Assembly: GCA_041687495.1 (NCBI GenBank)
Contig: JAWLBR010000123.1
Coordinates: forward strand, 1-6,788
Direction: 5' to 3'
DNA from: JAWLBR01 sp041687495
GTDB taxonomy: Bacteria > Bacillota > Limnochordia > DTU087 > JAAYGB01
Length of the DNA: 6,788 nucleotides
The notes beneath the pieces are model-generated. The model made no database searches. It saw nothing but the letters and a program-made list of their open reading frames with translations, and was not told the origin of the DNA. The translations under genes and the position numbers were made by a program. Of this stretch, positions 1 through 6,362 are shown piece after piece. Numbering within the stretch: the first letter of the stretch is position 1; each line of letters begins with the position of its first letter.

Positions 1-12
1 AAGTGGAGGATT

Positions 13-20
13 GGGGGGAG
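13..20 (+). promoter_or_regulatory. Ribosome binding site of mcsB
   Basis: A run of six G followed by AG ends 5 nt before ATG 26. A second purine block, GGAGG at 5-9, is only 1 nt from the alternative TTG at 11, too close to serve it. This favours the ATG start. Confidence 0.6.
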
Positions 21-25
21 CCGCA

Positions 26-1090
26 ATGGGTCTTGATGACCTGATGAAACGCTCTGTGCCAGGGTGGATGAAAGCCCAGGGGCCTGAGGATGACATTGTC
101 ATTGCCAGCCGAATCCGTTTGGCTCGAAACATAGCTGGAGTCCCCTTTCCAGCCGTGGCAAGCGACGAGCAGTTGAAGCATGTTCAAGATGTGGTGGAGT
201 CGGTGTCACAAAACTTGGAGACAGTCAGACAGGCCGATCATACCATTACCTATCGGTCGATGGCGGAGGTCGGGCAGCTGGAGCGGGGGCAGTTGGTCGA
301 AAAGCACTTGATTAGTCCACAGCATGCGCAGAATGTTAGGAATAAGGCAGCGGCAATTCAAGATGATGAAAAGCTCAGCATCATGGTCAACGAGGAGGAT
401 CATCTGCGGATTCAGATGCTTTATCCGGGTCTGCAGCTGAAATCGGCCTTTGAGACGGCGAGTAAGATAGACGACGAATTCGATGCTAACCTTCAGTATG
501 CTTTTTCCGAGGAAATCGGGTATCTTACTGCTTGTCCCACCAACGTTGGAACCGGGATGCGAGCCTCGCTGATGGCACATCTACCTGGGTTGAGCGTCAC
601 GGGTCAGATGCCGAGGATTATCAGTGCAGTGCGCCAGTTGGGGCTGACTGTGCGGGGAATCTACGGTGAAGGTACCGAGGTAGTGGGCAATATCTTTCAG
701 ATTTCCAATCAGGTGACGATGGGGCACACCGAGGAAGAGATTATTGAGCACCTGACCAATGTAGCCGAGCAAATCTTGGCACAGGAGCGGTCGGCTCGAG
801 CGGGGCTGGTGGAGGCAAATAAGCTGGCGCTTGAAGACAAAGTCTGGCGCTCATACGGAATCCTGTCCACCGCCCGGATTCTGACTACTACCGACGCGAT
901 GGGATTTCTGTCTACAGTTCGTCTTGGAATAGACCTTGGGATTATTGAGCACCTGGATCCTCGCATTCTCCAGGAGCTGATGGTGCTGATTCGACCCGCC
1001 CATCTCCAACACATCATGGGTCGGGACCTGGACGCCCCTGAGCGGGACCAGTATCGAGCGAGTTTGATCCGGGAACGTTTGAAACAATAA
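26..1090 (+). CDS. mcsB: Protein arginine kinase McsB
   Basis: McsB phosphorylates arginine side chains on misfolded or regulatory proteins in the cytosol, marking them for ClpC-ClpP degradation, and in Bacillus it also inactivates the repressor CtsR. The 354-residue product matches the family's usual length and has the phosphagen-kinase fold signatures: SRIRLARN at residues 28-35, VEKHLISP at 91-98, NEEDH at 122-126, the Cys loop CPTNVGTG with Cys170, and YGEGTE at 213-218. The C-terminal RDQYRA at 340-345 fits the RDXXRA phosphoarginine-sensing motif known from Bacillus McsB. I chose ATG 26 because MGLDDLMKRSVPGWMK aligns with the known N-terminus and a G-rich GGGGAG (15-20) lies 5 nt upstream. 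An in-frame TTG at 11 would add five residues and has poorer spacing. The gene ends in tandem TAA TAA. mcsA is expected just upstream, outside the window. All key residues appear present, so I infer an active kinase. Confidence 0.97.
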   Translation: MGLDDLMKRSVPGWMKAQGPEDDIVIASRIRLARNIAGVPFPAVASDEQLKHVQDVVESVSQNLETVRQADHTITYRSMAEVGQLERGQLVEKHLISPQHAQNVRNKAAAIQDDEKLSIMVNEEDHLRIQMLYPGLQLKSAFETASKIDDEFDANLQYAFSEEIGYLTACPTNVGTGMRASLMAHLPGLSVTGQMPRIISAVRQLGLTVRGIYGEGTEVVGNIFQISNQVTMGHTEEEIIEHLTNVAEQILAQERSARAGLVEANKLALEDKVWRSYGILSTARILTTTDAMGFLSTVRLGIDLGIIEHLDPRILQELMVLIRPAHLQHIMGRDLDAPERDQYRASLIRERLKQ

Positions 1091-1125
1091 TAATCAGCGG
1101 GATTTTCGGGTGTCGGGAAAGGGAT

Positions 1126-1131
1126 GGTGAT
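1126..1131 (+). promoter_or_regulatory. Ribosome binding site of clpC
   Basis: GGTGAT matches the 3' half of the extended Shine-Dalgarno consensus and lies 5 nt before ATG 1137. Further purine-rich sequence (GGGAAAGGGA) lies just upstream. Confidence 0.6.
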
Positions 1132-1136
1132 TAAAG

Positions 1137-3584
1137 ATGTTTGGGCGATTCACTGAACGAGCGCAGAGGGTGATCGTGCTCTCCCAAGAGGAGGCACGTC
1201 GGTTGGGACACAATGTTGTCGGAACCGAACATATTCTCTTGGGGTTGGTAGCTGAGGGCGAAGGTGTGGCCGCGAGAGTTTTGTCCGAACTAGGCCAATT
1301 GGCGGACGTGCGCCAGGAGGTTGAGAAAGTCATCGGCCGAGGCGAAGGTGGCAGCTTAGGGCAGATTGGATTCACCCCCAGGGCGAAACGGGTGCTGGAG
1401 TTGGCCTTCGATGAGGCCAGACAGTTGGGGCACACGTATATCGGCACTGAGCACATTCTGTTGGGCCTAATTCGAGAAGGCGAAGGTGTCGCTGCTCAAG
1501 TGCTCAGGAACATGGGAGCAGATATTGATAAAGTGCGCAAACAGGTAGTTGAACTCTTGGGAGGGGGCGGAACTGGCCAAGCGGCTAAAGCTGCCCGTAG
1601 TCGCAAGACTCCAACCCTAGATCAGTACGGGCAAGACTACACCGAACTGGCCCGGGAAGGTAAGTTGGATCCGGTGATTGGCCGAGACAACGAAATTAAA
1701 CGGGTAATCCAGATCCTCAGTCGCCGGACCAAGAACAATCCCTGCCTAATTGGTGAACCGGGAGTGGGTAAGACCGCCATCGCTGAGGGCTTAGCCCAAA
1801 AGATCGTAGCCCAAGATGTACCAGAGACTCTAACTAACAAGCGTCTAGTGACCCTTGATCTTGGTTCATTGGTTGCGGGCTCTAAGTTTCGGGGTGAATT
1901 TGAGGAGCGCCTAAAAAAAGTGATGGAAGAGATCCGAGGTGCGGGAGATATCATCTTGTTCATCGATGAGCTCCATACCCTCATCGGCGCCGGAGCAGCC
2001 GAGGGTGCCATCGATGCCTCTAATATCCTCAAACCGGCTTTGGCCAGGGGTGAACTCCAGGCTATTGGTGCCACGACTCTAGATGAGTACCGCAAGCACA
2101 TTGAAAAGGATGCGGCATTGGAGCGCAGATTCCAGCCGATTACAGTCGACGAACCGTCAGTGGAGGAGACCGTTGAGATCCTCAAAGGGCTGCGGGACAA
2201 ATATGAGGCGCACCACCGTGTCAAGATTACCGACGAAGCAGTGGTTGCGGCTGCAAAACTATCCGACCGATACATTACGGATAGGTTCTTGCCAGACAAA
2301 GCCATAGACCTAGTTGATGAAGCAGCTTCACGGGTGCGACTGTCCGGTCTGGTTCCGCCTCCAGAACTTAAGGAACTGGAGGAGCGCATTAACGAAGCTA
2401 GGGTAGAAAAGGAGTCGGCGATTAAGAACGAGGAGTTTGAGAAGGCCGCTACTCTTCGGGACAAAGAGCAGAAACTAAAAGAGGAACTAGACAGTCGGCG
2501 CAGCCAGTGGAAGAATAACCGCAGCATGCGGGAAGGAACGGTATCTGGCGAGGATATCGCCGAGATCGTCTCCGGTTGGACTGGAATTCCCGTTGTCAAG
2601 TTGGCTCAGGAAGAGTCGGAGCGGCTGCTTAACCTGGAGAAGATCCTCCACGAGCGGGTCATCTCCCAAGAAGAAGCGATTGGAGCTGTGTCCCGGGCTG
2701 TTCGCAGGGCTCGGGCAGGACTAAAGGATCCCAAACGCCCGGTTGGCTCGTTTATCTTCCTTGGGCCTACTGGTGTGGGAAAGACCGAACTGGCTCGAGC
2801 CTTGGCTGGGGCTTTGTTTGGCGACGAGGATGCGATGATTCGCATCGACATGTCTGAGTACATGGAGCGCCACACAGTGTCCCGCTTAGTGGGAGCACCT
2901 CCTGGATATGTCGGCTATGAAGAAAGTGGTCAGCTGACGGAAAAGGTTCGGCGCAGGCCATACTCAGTAGTTCTCTTTGATGAGGTTGAGAAGGCTCACC
3001 CGGAAGTCTTCAACGTGCTCCTACAGGTACTAGAAGACGGACGCCTCACTGATGCTCAGGGCCGTACAGTGGATTTTCGCAACACAGTCTTGATTATGAC
3101 CTCCAATGTCGGAGCTGCGCAGCTACAGAGAAGCTCGAGAATTGGATTCCAGGTCGGTGACGAGGCCGAAAAGGTAAGATCGGAATACGAGGCGATGAAG
3201 GACCGGGTCACTGGAGAACTGCGCCGTACCTTCCGGCCTGAGTTCCTGAACCGGATAGACGATATCATTGTCTTCCATCCGCTAGAGAAGCACGACATTA
3301 ACCAAATCGTCGACATCATGCTTGCCGACCTGCGTAAGCAGCTGCGCGAACGGGATATTGAGCTGCTGGTGGATCAGTCAGCCAAAGAGTTCCTTGGTCA
3401 GAAGGGCTATGATCCTGAATACGGAGCTCGACCTCTGCGCCGAGCGATTCAGCGGTTTATCGAGAACCCGCTGTCTGATCAGATCCTGATGGGCAAGTTT
3501 GGCGACGGTGACACAATCAGCGTCACCGCTGACAATGATGAGCTTAGTTTTCACAAGGAGCAAGGTGCTCCTGTGAACAACTAG
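1137..3584 (+). CDS. clpC: AAA+ unfoldase ClpC (ClpP partner, class III stress ATPase)
   Basis: ClpC is a cytosolic hexameric unfoldase that threads substrates into the ClpP peptidase. The 815-residue product is full length and collinear with B. subtilis ClpC. Order: two Clp_N repeats, each with GTEHILLGL (residues 29-37 and 103-111), whose Glu31 and Glu105 correspond to the phosphoarginine-binding glutamates; AAA-1 with Walker A GEPGVGKT (206-213), pore segment KFRGEFE (250-256), Walker B IILFIDEL (272-279) and arginine pair 330-331; a UVR/M-domain coiled coil with EFEKAATLRD (433-442); AAA-2 with Walker A GPTGVGKT (543-550), pore GYVGYEE (590-596), Walker B VVLFDEVE (611-618), sensor TSN (655-657) and GARPLRR (763-769). 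The ClpP-docking tripeptide is IGF (669-671). The M-domain points to ClpC rather than ClpA, ClpB or ClpE. It lies 46 bp after mcsB with no visible promoter between them, so I infer co-transcription. The start matches the MFGRFTERAQ family N-terminus. Confidence 0.98.
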   Translation: MFGRFTERAQRVIVLSQEEARRLGHNVVGTEHILLGLVAEGEGVAARVLSELGQLADVRQEVEKVIGRGEGGSLGQIGFTPRAKRVLELAFDEARQLGHTYIGTEHILLGLIREGEGVAAQVLRNMGADIDKVRKQVVELLGGGGTGQAAKAARSRKTPTLDQYGQDYTELAREGKLDPVIGRDNEIKRVIQILSRRTKNNPCLIGEPGVGKTAIAEGLAQKIVAQDVPETLTNKRLVTLDLGSLVAGSKFRGEFEERLKKVMEEIRGAGDIILFIDELHTLIGAGAAEGAIDASNILKPALARGELQAIGATTLDEYRKHIEKDAALERRFQPITVDEPSVEETVEILKGLRDKYEAHHRVKITDEAVVAAAKLSDRYITDRFLPDKAIDLVDEAASRVRLSGLVPPPELKELEERINEARVEKESAIKNEEFEKAATLRDKEQKLKEELDSRRSQWKNNRSMREGTVSGEDIAEIVSGWTGIPVVKLAQEESERLLNLEKILHERVISQEEAIGAVSRAVRRARAGLKDPKRPVGSFIFLGPTGVGKTELARALAGALFGDEDAMIRIDMSEYMERHTVSRLVGAPPGYVGYEESGQLTEKVRRRPYSVVLFDEVEKAHPEVFNVLLQVLEDGRLTDAQGRTVDFRNTVLIMTSNVGAAQLQRSSRIGFQVGDEAEKVRSEYEAMKDRVTGELRRTFRPEFLNRIDDIIVFHPLEKHDINQIVDIMLADLRKQLRERDIELLVDQSAKEFLGQKGYDPEYGARPLRRAIQRFIENPLSDQILMGKFGDGDTISVTADNDELSFHKEQGAPVNN

Positions 3585-3650
3585 AAGGTGCTTAAGTGGC
3601 TGAACGTTCAAAGAAAGATGAATGGCTAGACAGATAATCACCTGCATAAG

Positions 3651-3690
3651 GCGGTACCGAGCTTCGGTACCGCTGTTTAATTTGTAAACA
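3651..3690 (+). terminator. Probable intrinsic terminator after clpC
   Basis: GCGGTACCGA (3651-3660) and TCGGTACCGC (3664-3673) are perfect 10-bp complements around a 3-nt loop, followed by TGTTTAATTTGT, a moderately T-rich tail. The hairpin starts 66 bp after the clpC stop. I infer that it ends the stress operon. The tail is not a clean T run, so some readthrough into radA is plausible. Confidence 0.75.
3674..3690. repeat. Inverted repeat over the radA -35 region
   Basis: TGTTTA and TAAACA are perfect 6-bp inverted arms separated by 5 nt. The element abuts the terminator stem and covers the candidate -35 hexamer at 3682-3687. It could be a repressor or activator half-site pair, or only a by-product of the T-rich tail of the terminator. 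No regulator can be named. Confidence 0.5.
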
Positions 3691-3710
3691 CTTCTACTTG
3701 GTGATATAAT
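3682..3710 (+). promoter_or_regulatory. Sigma-A-type promoter of radA-disA
   Basis: A perfect TATAAT (3705-3710) is preceded by TG at 3702-3703, giving an extended -10. TTGTAA (3682-3687) is a 4-of-6 match to the -35 consensus at the ideal 17-bp spacing. Transcription would start near 3717, giving a leader of roughly 35 nt before radA. The element follows the clpC terminator, which supports a separate transcription unit for radA and disA. Confidence 0.82.
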
Positions 3711-3729
3711 TATTTTGGAGTAATTATAT
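3704..3729. repeat. Perfect 9-bp inverted repeat spanning the radA -10 and start site
   Basis: ATATAATTA (3704-3712) and TAATTATAT (3721-3729) are exact reverse complements around an 8-nt spacer. The left arm contains the -10 box, and the expected transcription start falls in the spacer. RNA from this promoter would carry only the right arm and could not fold into this hairpin, so if functional it most likely acts as a DNA operator. Its AT-only arms make chance similarity to the -10 box a real alternative. Confidence 0.6.
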
Positions 3730-3740
3730 TCTATTCTTGT

Positions 3741-3745
3741 AGGAG
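3741..3745 (+). promoter_or_regulatory. Ribosome binding site of radA
   Basis: AGGAG lies 6 nt before ATG 3752, a near-ideal arrangement that fixes the radA start. Confidence 0.8.
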
Positions 3746-3751
3746 AGTGCT

Positions 3752-5128
3752 ATGGCACGAGGTAAGACCCAATACGTATGTCAAGATTGCGGACATTCTA
3801 CCAGCCGTTGGTTTGGGCGTTGTCCGGCGTGCCAAGCGTGGAACACGTTGGTCGAGGAATCTGTTCCTGAGCCTAGCCGGAAGACTGGTCAGGCCTTTGC
3901 CAACCAGGGAGGGCAGAGATTGCAGCGGCTGAGCCAGGTGCAATCTCAAGGGGTCAGCCGTTTGGACACCGGGATAGGAGAGCTAAACAGAGTACTCGGA
4001 GGCGGCGTTGTCCCCGGTTCCATTGTATTGGTAGGCGGCGACCCGGGCATCGGTAAGTCGACGCTCCTGCTGCAGGTTGCCCACAACTTGGCCCAGTCCG
4101 GAAACAGCGTCGTCTATGTGTCCGGTGAGGAGTCGTCCCAACAAGTGCGCTTGAGAGCTGAACGGTTGGGCGCAGTGCACGATAACATGCTGGTGCTGGC
4201 GACAACCCAGGTTGAGGTAGCTGCGGATCAGCTGGCCGAGTCGACGGCATCCCTAGCTATCGTTGACTCCATTCAAGCCATGAGCAGCGATTCCTTGACT
4301 TCTGCCCCTGGCAGCGTAGGTCAGGTCCGAGAGTGTACCGGTCAGTTGCTACAGGTGGCAAAACAACGGGGAATACCAGTTTTGCTGGTTGGGCATGTGA
4401 CTAAGGGTGGCTCATTGGCCGGGCCCAAGGTCCTCGAACACGCGGTAGATGCCGTGCTGTACTTTGAAGGTGACAATTCAGCCAATTACCGGATTCTGCG
4501 GGCGGTGAAAAATCGATTTGGGTCAACCAACGAGATTGGTGTCTTTGATATGGGTCCGCAAGGGTTAAGGGAAATTGAGAATCCTTCTGAAATGTTCTTG
4601 TCGGAAAGGCTGGAGAAAACCTCCGGCTCAGTAGTGGTAGGGAGTCTCGAAGGGAGCCGACCTCTGCTGTTGGAACTTCAAGCTCTAGTTAGTGGCACTG
4701 CATTCGGCGGAACACCACGGCGGCAAGCCACTGGAGTGGACTACAACCGGGTGGCTATGATCCTAGCAGTTCTTGAGAAAAGGATGGGATATCCCCTGCA
4801 AACACACGATGTGTTTGTCAACGTTGCAGGGGGTGTCAAGGTAACAGAGCCAGCCACTGACCTGGGAGTTGCTCTGGCGGTCGCTTCCAGTCTACGCAAC
4901 GTCCCGATCGCCGCTGGAACGGTGGCCGTAGGGGAGATCGGCTTAGGCGGAGAGATCAGAGCTGTTCCACAGCTGGGGAAGCGGCTGGGTGAAGCAACCA
5001 AGTTAGGGTTTCACCGGTGTGTGGTGCCAAAGACTGCTCTGAAGGGCATTAACTTGGATGAATATGCAGTTGAGGTTATCCCTGTCCGGAGAACAGAAGA
5101 AGCCCTGGAAGCGGTGGGGTGTCTGTAA
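3752..5128 (+). CDS. radA: DNA repair helicase RadA/Sms
   Basis: RadA is a cytosolic RecA-like ATPase and helicase that promotes branch migration and extends recombination intermediates with RecA during repair and, in competent bacteria, transformation. The 458-residue product is the usual length. A four-cysteine zinc finger (Cys10, Cys13, Cys24, Cys27) opens it. The RecA-like core has Walker A GGDPGIGKST (95-104), a Walker B-like strand ending in Asp172, and the RadA-specific KNRFG motif (253-257). The C-terminal part, from about 290, is a Lon-protease-like domain; the stretch EPATDLGVALAVASS (366-380) lies where Lon has its catalytic serine, so it is non-proteolytic, as is normal for RadA. 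The gene begins a unit with its own promoter and is followed after 12 bp by disA. In Bacillus and mycobacteria RadA and DisA have been reported to affect each other's activity, so tight co-expression fits. No defects are visible. Confidence 0.98.
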   Translation: MARGKTQYVCQDCGHSTSRWFGRCPACQAWNTLVEESVPEPSRKTGQAFANQGGQRLQRLSQVQSQGVSRLDTGIGELNRVLGGGVVPGSIVLVGGDPGIGKSTLLLQVAHNLAQSGNSVVYVSGEESSQQVRLRAERLGAVHDNMLVLATTQVEVAADQLAESTASLAIVDSIQAMSSDSLTSAPGSVGQVRECTGQLLQVAKQRGIPVLLVGHVTKGGSLAGPKVLEHAVDAVLYFEGDNSANYRILRAVKNRFGSTNEIGVFDMGPQGLREIENPSEMFLSERLEKTSGSVVVGSLEGSRPLLLELQALVSGTAFGGTPRRQATGVDYNRVAMILAVLEKRMGYPLQTHDVFVNVAGGVKVTEPATDLGVALAVASSLRNVPIAAGTVAVGEIGLGGEIRAVPQLGKRLGEATKLGFHRCVVPKTALKGINLDEYAVEVIPVRRTEEALEAVGCL

Positions 5129-5136
5129 GGGGGTGA
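5126..5136 (+). promoter_or_regulatory. Ribosome binding site of disA including the radA stop
   Basis: TAAGGGGGTGA differs at one base from the extended Shine-Dalgarno consensus TAAGGAGGTGA, and its first three bases are the radA stop codon. It ends 4 nt before ATG 5141. The arrangement suggests translational coupling of the two genes. Confidence 0.75.
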
Positions 5137-5140
5137 AAGG

Positions 5141-6214
5141 ATGAAAGATAAGCTTGATGAGTTCTGGTCAAAAACCCTTCGCATAGTGGCGCCGGGTTCT
5201 CTGCTGTCAGAAGGACTGGAGAACATTTTGCGGGCCCGGACTGGCGCCTTGATTGTGGTGGGAGATAGCGCGGAAACTATGGATTTGGTCAATGGGGGAT
5301 TCAAGATCGACTCTGAGATGAACCCTACTGCTTTGTATGAGTTGGCGAAGATGGATGGTGCCATCATACTCTCATCTGATGCGAAGAAAATCCTTTACGC
5401 CAATACCCAACTGACTCCAGATCCCATGATCCCCACATTTGAAACCGGTACTCGGCATCGAACGGCCGAACGGGTTGCCAAACAGACCGGCGAGTTGGTG
5501 ATTTCTATTTCCCAGCGCCGGAACATAATCTCTTTGTATAAGGGCAACTTCAAGCATGTTTTGCGGGATGTGGGGGTGGTTTTGGCCAAGGTTAATCAAG
5601 CACTACAAACACTGGAAAAGTACAAGACGGTCTTGCAGCAGGTCTTGACCAACCTGACCGCTTTGGAGTTTGAAGGAGCAGCGACCTTAGCCGATGTAAC
5701 GGTGGCGGTGCAGCGGGCGCAAATGGTCGACCGGGTCGCCAATGAGATCGAGCGATATACTGCTGAACTGGGCACCGAAGGCCGGCTGGTGAGCATGCAG
5801 TTGGAAGAGCTGATGGTCGACATTGAAGACGAAGGATTCTTGGTAATCAAGGACTATTTGGCTCCAGGGCGGGACGAGACGCCAGAACAAGTTTGGCAAA
5901 GCTTATCCGGTTGGAATTCCGAGGACTTGCTTGATCAATCACTGATCGCCAGGGCTCTAGGGTACGGCAGCAACATGAACAATCCCGACTTTCTAGTGGT
6001 TCCCCGAGGATTTCGCATCATTAGTCGAATCCCAAGGCTTCCGATGCCGGTTGTTGAGAATCTGGTGGGTAGGTTTCACGAGCTTCCCGAGATTCTCGCT
6101 GCGAGCATCGATGAGCTAGATGATGTGGAGGGGATTGGCGAAGTGAGGGCAAAGGCGATCCGTGAAGGGTTACGGAGGATGCGTGAACAGGTTCTGCTCG
6201 ACCGCCACATCTGA
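5141..6214 (+). CDS. disA: DNA integrity scanning diadenylate cyclase DisA
   Basis: DisA condenses two ATP into cyclic di-AMP and scans DNA; branched structures lower its activity, linking DNA damage to a second messenger that also controls potassium and osmotic balance and, in sporulating Bacillus, a development checkpoint. The 357-residue product matches the family length of about 360. The DAC domain (about 1-145) has the catalytic DGA (72-74) and the ATP-binding GTRHRTAER (103-111), both intact. A helical spine region (about 146-285) contains YTAELGTEG (206-214). The C-terminal helix-hairpin-helix domain (about 290-357) includes PRLPMPVVENLVG (298-310) and DDVEGIGEVRAKAI (327-340) for DNA binding. 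Octameric assembly is known for the family, not visible here. The start is set by the strong ribosome binding site and by the family alignment. It is co-oriented with radA 12 bp upstream, so an operon is likely. CdaA-type membrane cyclases lack this C-terminal domain, so the identity is secure. Confidence 0.98.
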   Translation: MKDKLDEFWSKTLRIVAPGSLLSEGLENILRARTGALIVVGDSAETMDLVNGGFKIDSEMNPTALYELAKMDGAIILSSDAKKILYANTQLTPDPMIPTFETGTRHRTAERVAKQTGELVISISQRRNIISLYKGNFKHVLRDVGVVLAKVNQALQTLEKYKTVLQQVLTNLTALEFEGAATLADVTVAVQRAQMVDRVANEIERYTAELGTEGRLVSMQLEELMVDIEDEGFLVIKDYLAPGRDETPEQVWQSLSGWNSEDLLDQSLIARALGYGSNMNNPDFLVVPRGFRIISRIPRLPMPVVENLVGRFHELPEILAASIDELDDVEGIGEVRAKAIREGLRRMREQVLLDRHI

Positions 6215-6229
6215 CCGATGGTGGAGCGG
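6202..6229 (+). terminator. Possible weak hairpin at the disA 3' end
   Basis: CCGCCACATC (6202-6211) can pair imperfectly, with bulges, with GATGGTGGAGCGG (6217-6229). The disA stop codon lies at the start of the 5-nt loop. The following sequence (CACAGGTATTT) is only slightly T-rich, so this is at best a weak terminator or a 3'-end-stabilising structure. Partial readthrough from disA into carD remains possible. Confidence 0.3.
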
Positions 6230-6252
6230 CACAGGTATTTCTGGCGAACTAT

Positions 6253-6281
6253 TTGACAGACTATTCCTAAAGTGGGATACA
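6253..6281 (+). promoter_or_regulatory. Upstream candidate promoter P1 of the carD-type gene
   Basis: A perfect TTGACA (6253-6258) lies 17 bp before GATACA (6276-6281), a 3-of-6 match to TATAAT, preceded by TG at 6273-6274 that could act as an extended -10. The strong -35 compensates for a weak -10. Start would be near 6288. Confidence 0.45.
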
Positions 6282-6315
6282 TTGACGTTCCTGACCAATA
6301 GTATTAGAATATAAT
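6282..6315 (+). promoter_or_regulatory. Downstream candidate promoter P2 of the carD-type gene
   Basis: TTGACG (6282-6287) lies 17 bp before TAGAAT (6305-6310), a 5-of-6 match to the -10 consensus. A perfect TATAAT overlaps it at 6310-6315 but sits 22 bp from the same -35. I favour TAGAAT as the -10, with TATAAT either aiding melting or acting as an alternative -10. The leader would be about 45 nt. Confidence 0.65.
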
Positions 6316-6349
6316 GTAGGACACCCATAGGCAAGACGGGCACAAGTTT

Positions 6350-6359
6350 GGGGGTTGAT
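6350..6359 (+). promoter_or_regulatory. Ribosome binding site that supports the TTG start of carD
   Basis: GGGGGTTGAT resembles the GGAGGTGAT core, and its G run ends 8 nt before TTG 6363. An in-frame TAG (6360-6362) directly precedes that TTG, so no upstream start is possible in this frame. Confidence 0.7.
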
Positions 6360-6362
6360 TAG

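Noticed and set aside
1..25. Possible 3' end of mcsA.
   Set aside because: mcsA is expected upstream, but none of the three + frames shows a stop or recognisable McsA C-terminal residues in these 25 bases, so no partial gene can be supported.
1094..1456. Minus-strand open frame covering the mcsB-clpC gap and the start of clpC.
   Set aside because: The product is a Ser/Pro/Cys-rich shadow of the Clp_N repeats with no family resemblance, and most of it lies within clpC.
1430..1500. Repeated DNA between about 1221-1272 and 1443-1494 in clpC.
   Set aside because: This is the normal duplicated Clp_N motif of ClpC (GTEHILLGL twice, 74 residues apart), not a DNA-level repeat or duplication event.
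1637..2599. Long open frame of 320 codons on the minus strand inside clpC.
   Set aside because: It lies antisense to the strongly conserved AAA-1 and M-domain region, its product is a low-complexity Ser/Arg-rich sequence without recognisable domains, and it lies wholly inside an unmistakable gene.
3601..3610. Perfect 10-bp palindrome TGAACGTTCA between the clpC stop and the terminator.
   Set aside because: It contains GAAC and GTTC but without the 4-bp spacer of the Bacillus LexA box, sits upstream of a terminator far from any promoter, and a single short palindrome of this length is plausible by chance.
3585..3650. Possible small gene between clpC and the terminator.
   Set aside because: The ATG at 3619 reads only three codons before a stop and no ribosome binding site or longer frame is present.
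3723..3728. TATAAT on the minus strand created by the right arm of the inverted repeat, suggesting a divergent promoter.
   Set aside because: The position 17 bp upstream on that strand reads AGCACT, a poor -35, there is no extended TG, and transcription would run antisense into clpC.
6248..6265. Direct repeat ACTATT at 6248-6253 and 6260-6265 around the P1 -35.
   Set aside because: Only 6 bp long with a 6-bp spacer in AT-rich sequence; too short to call an operator.
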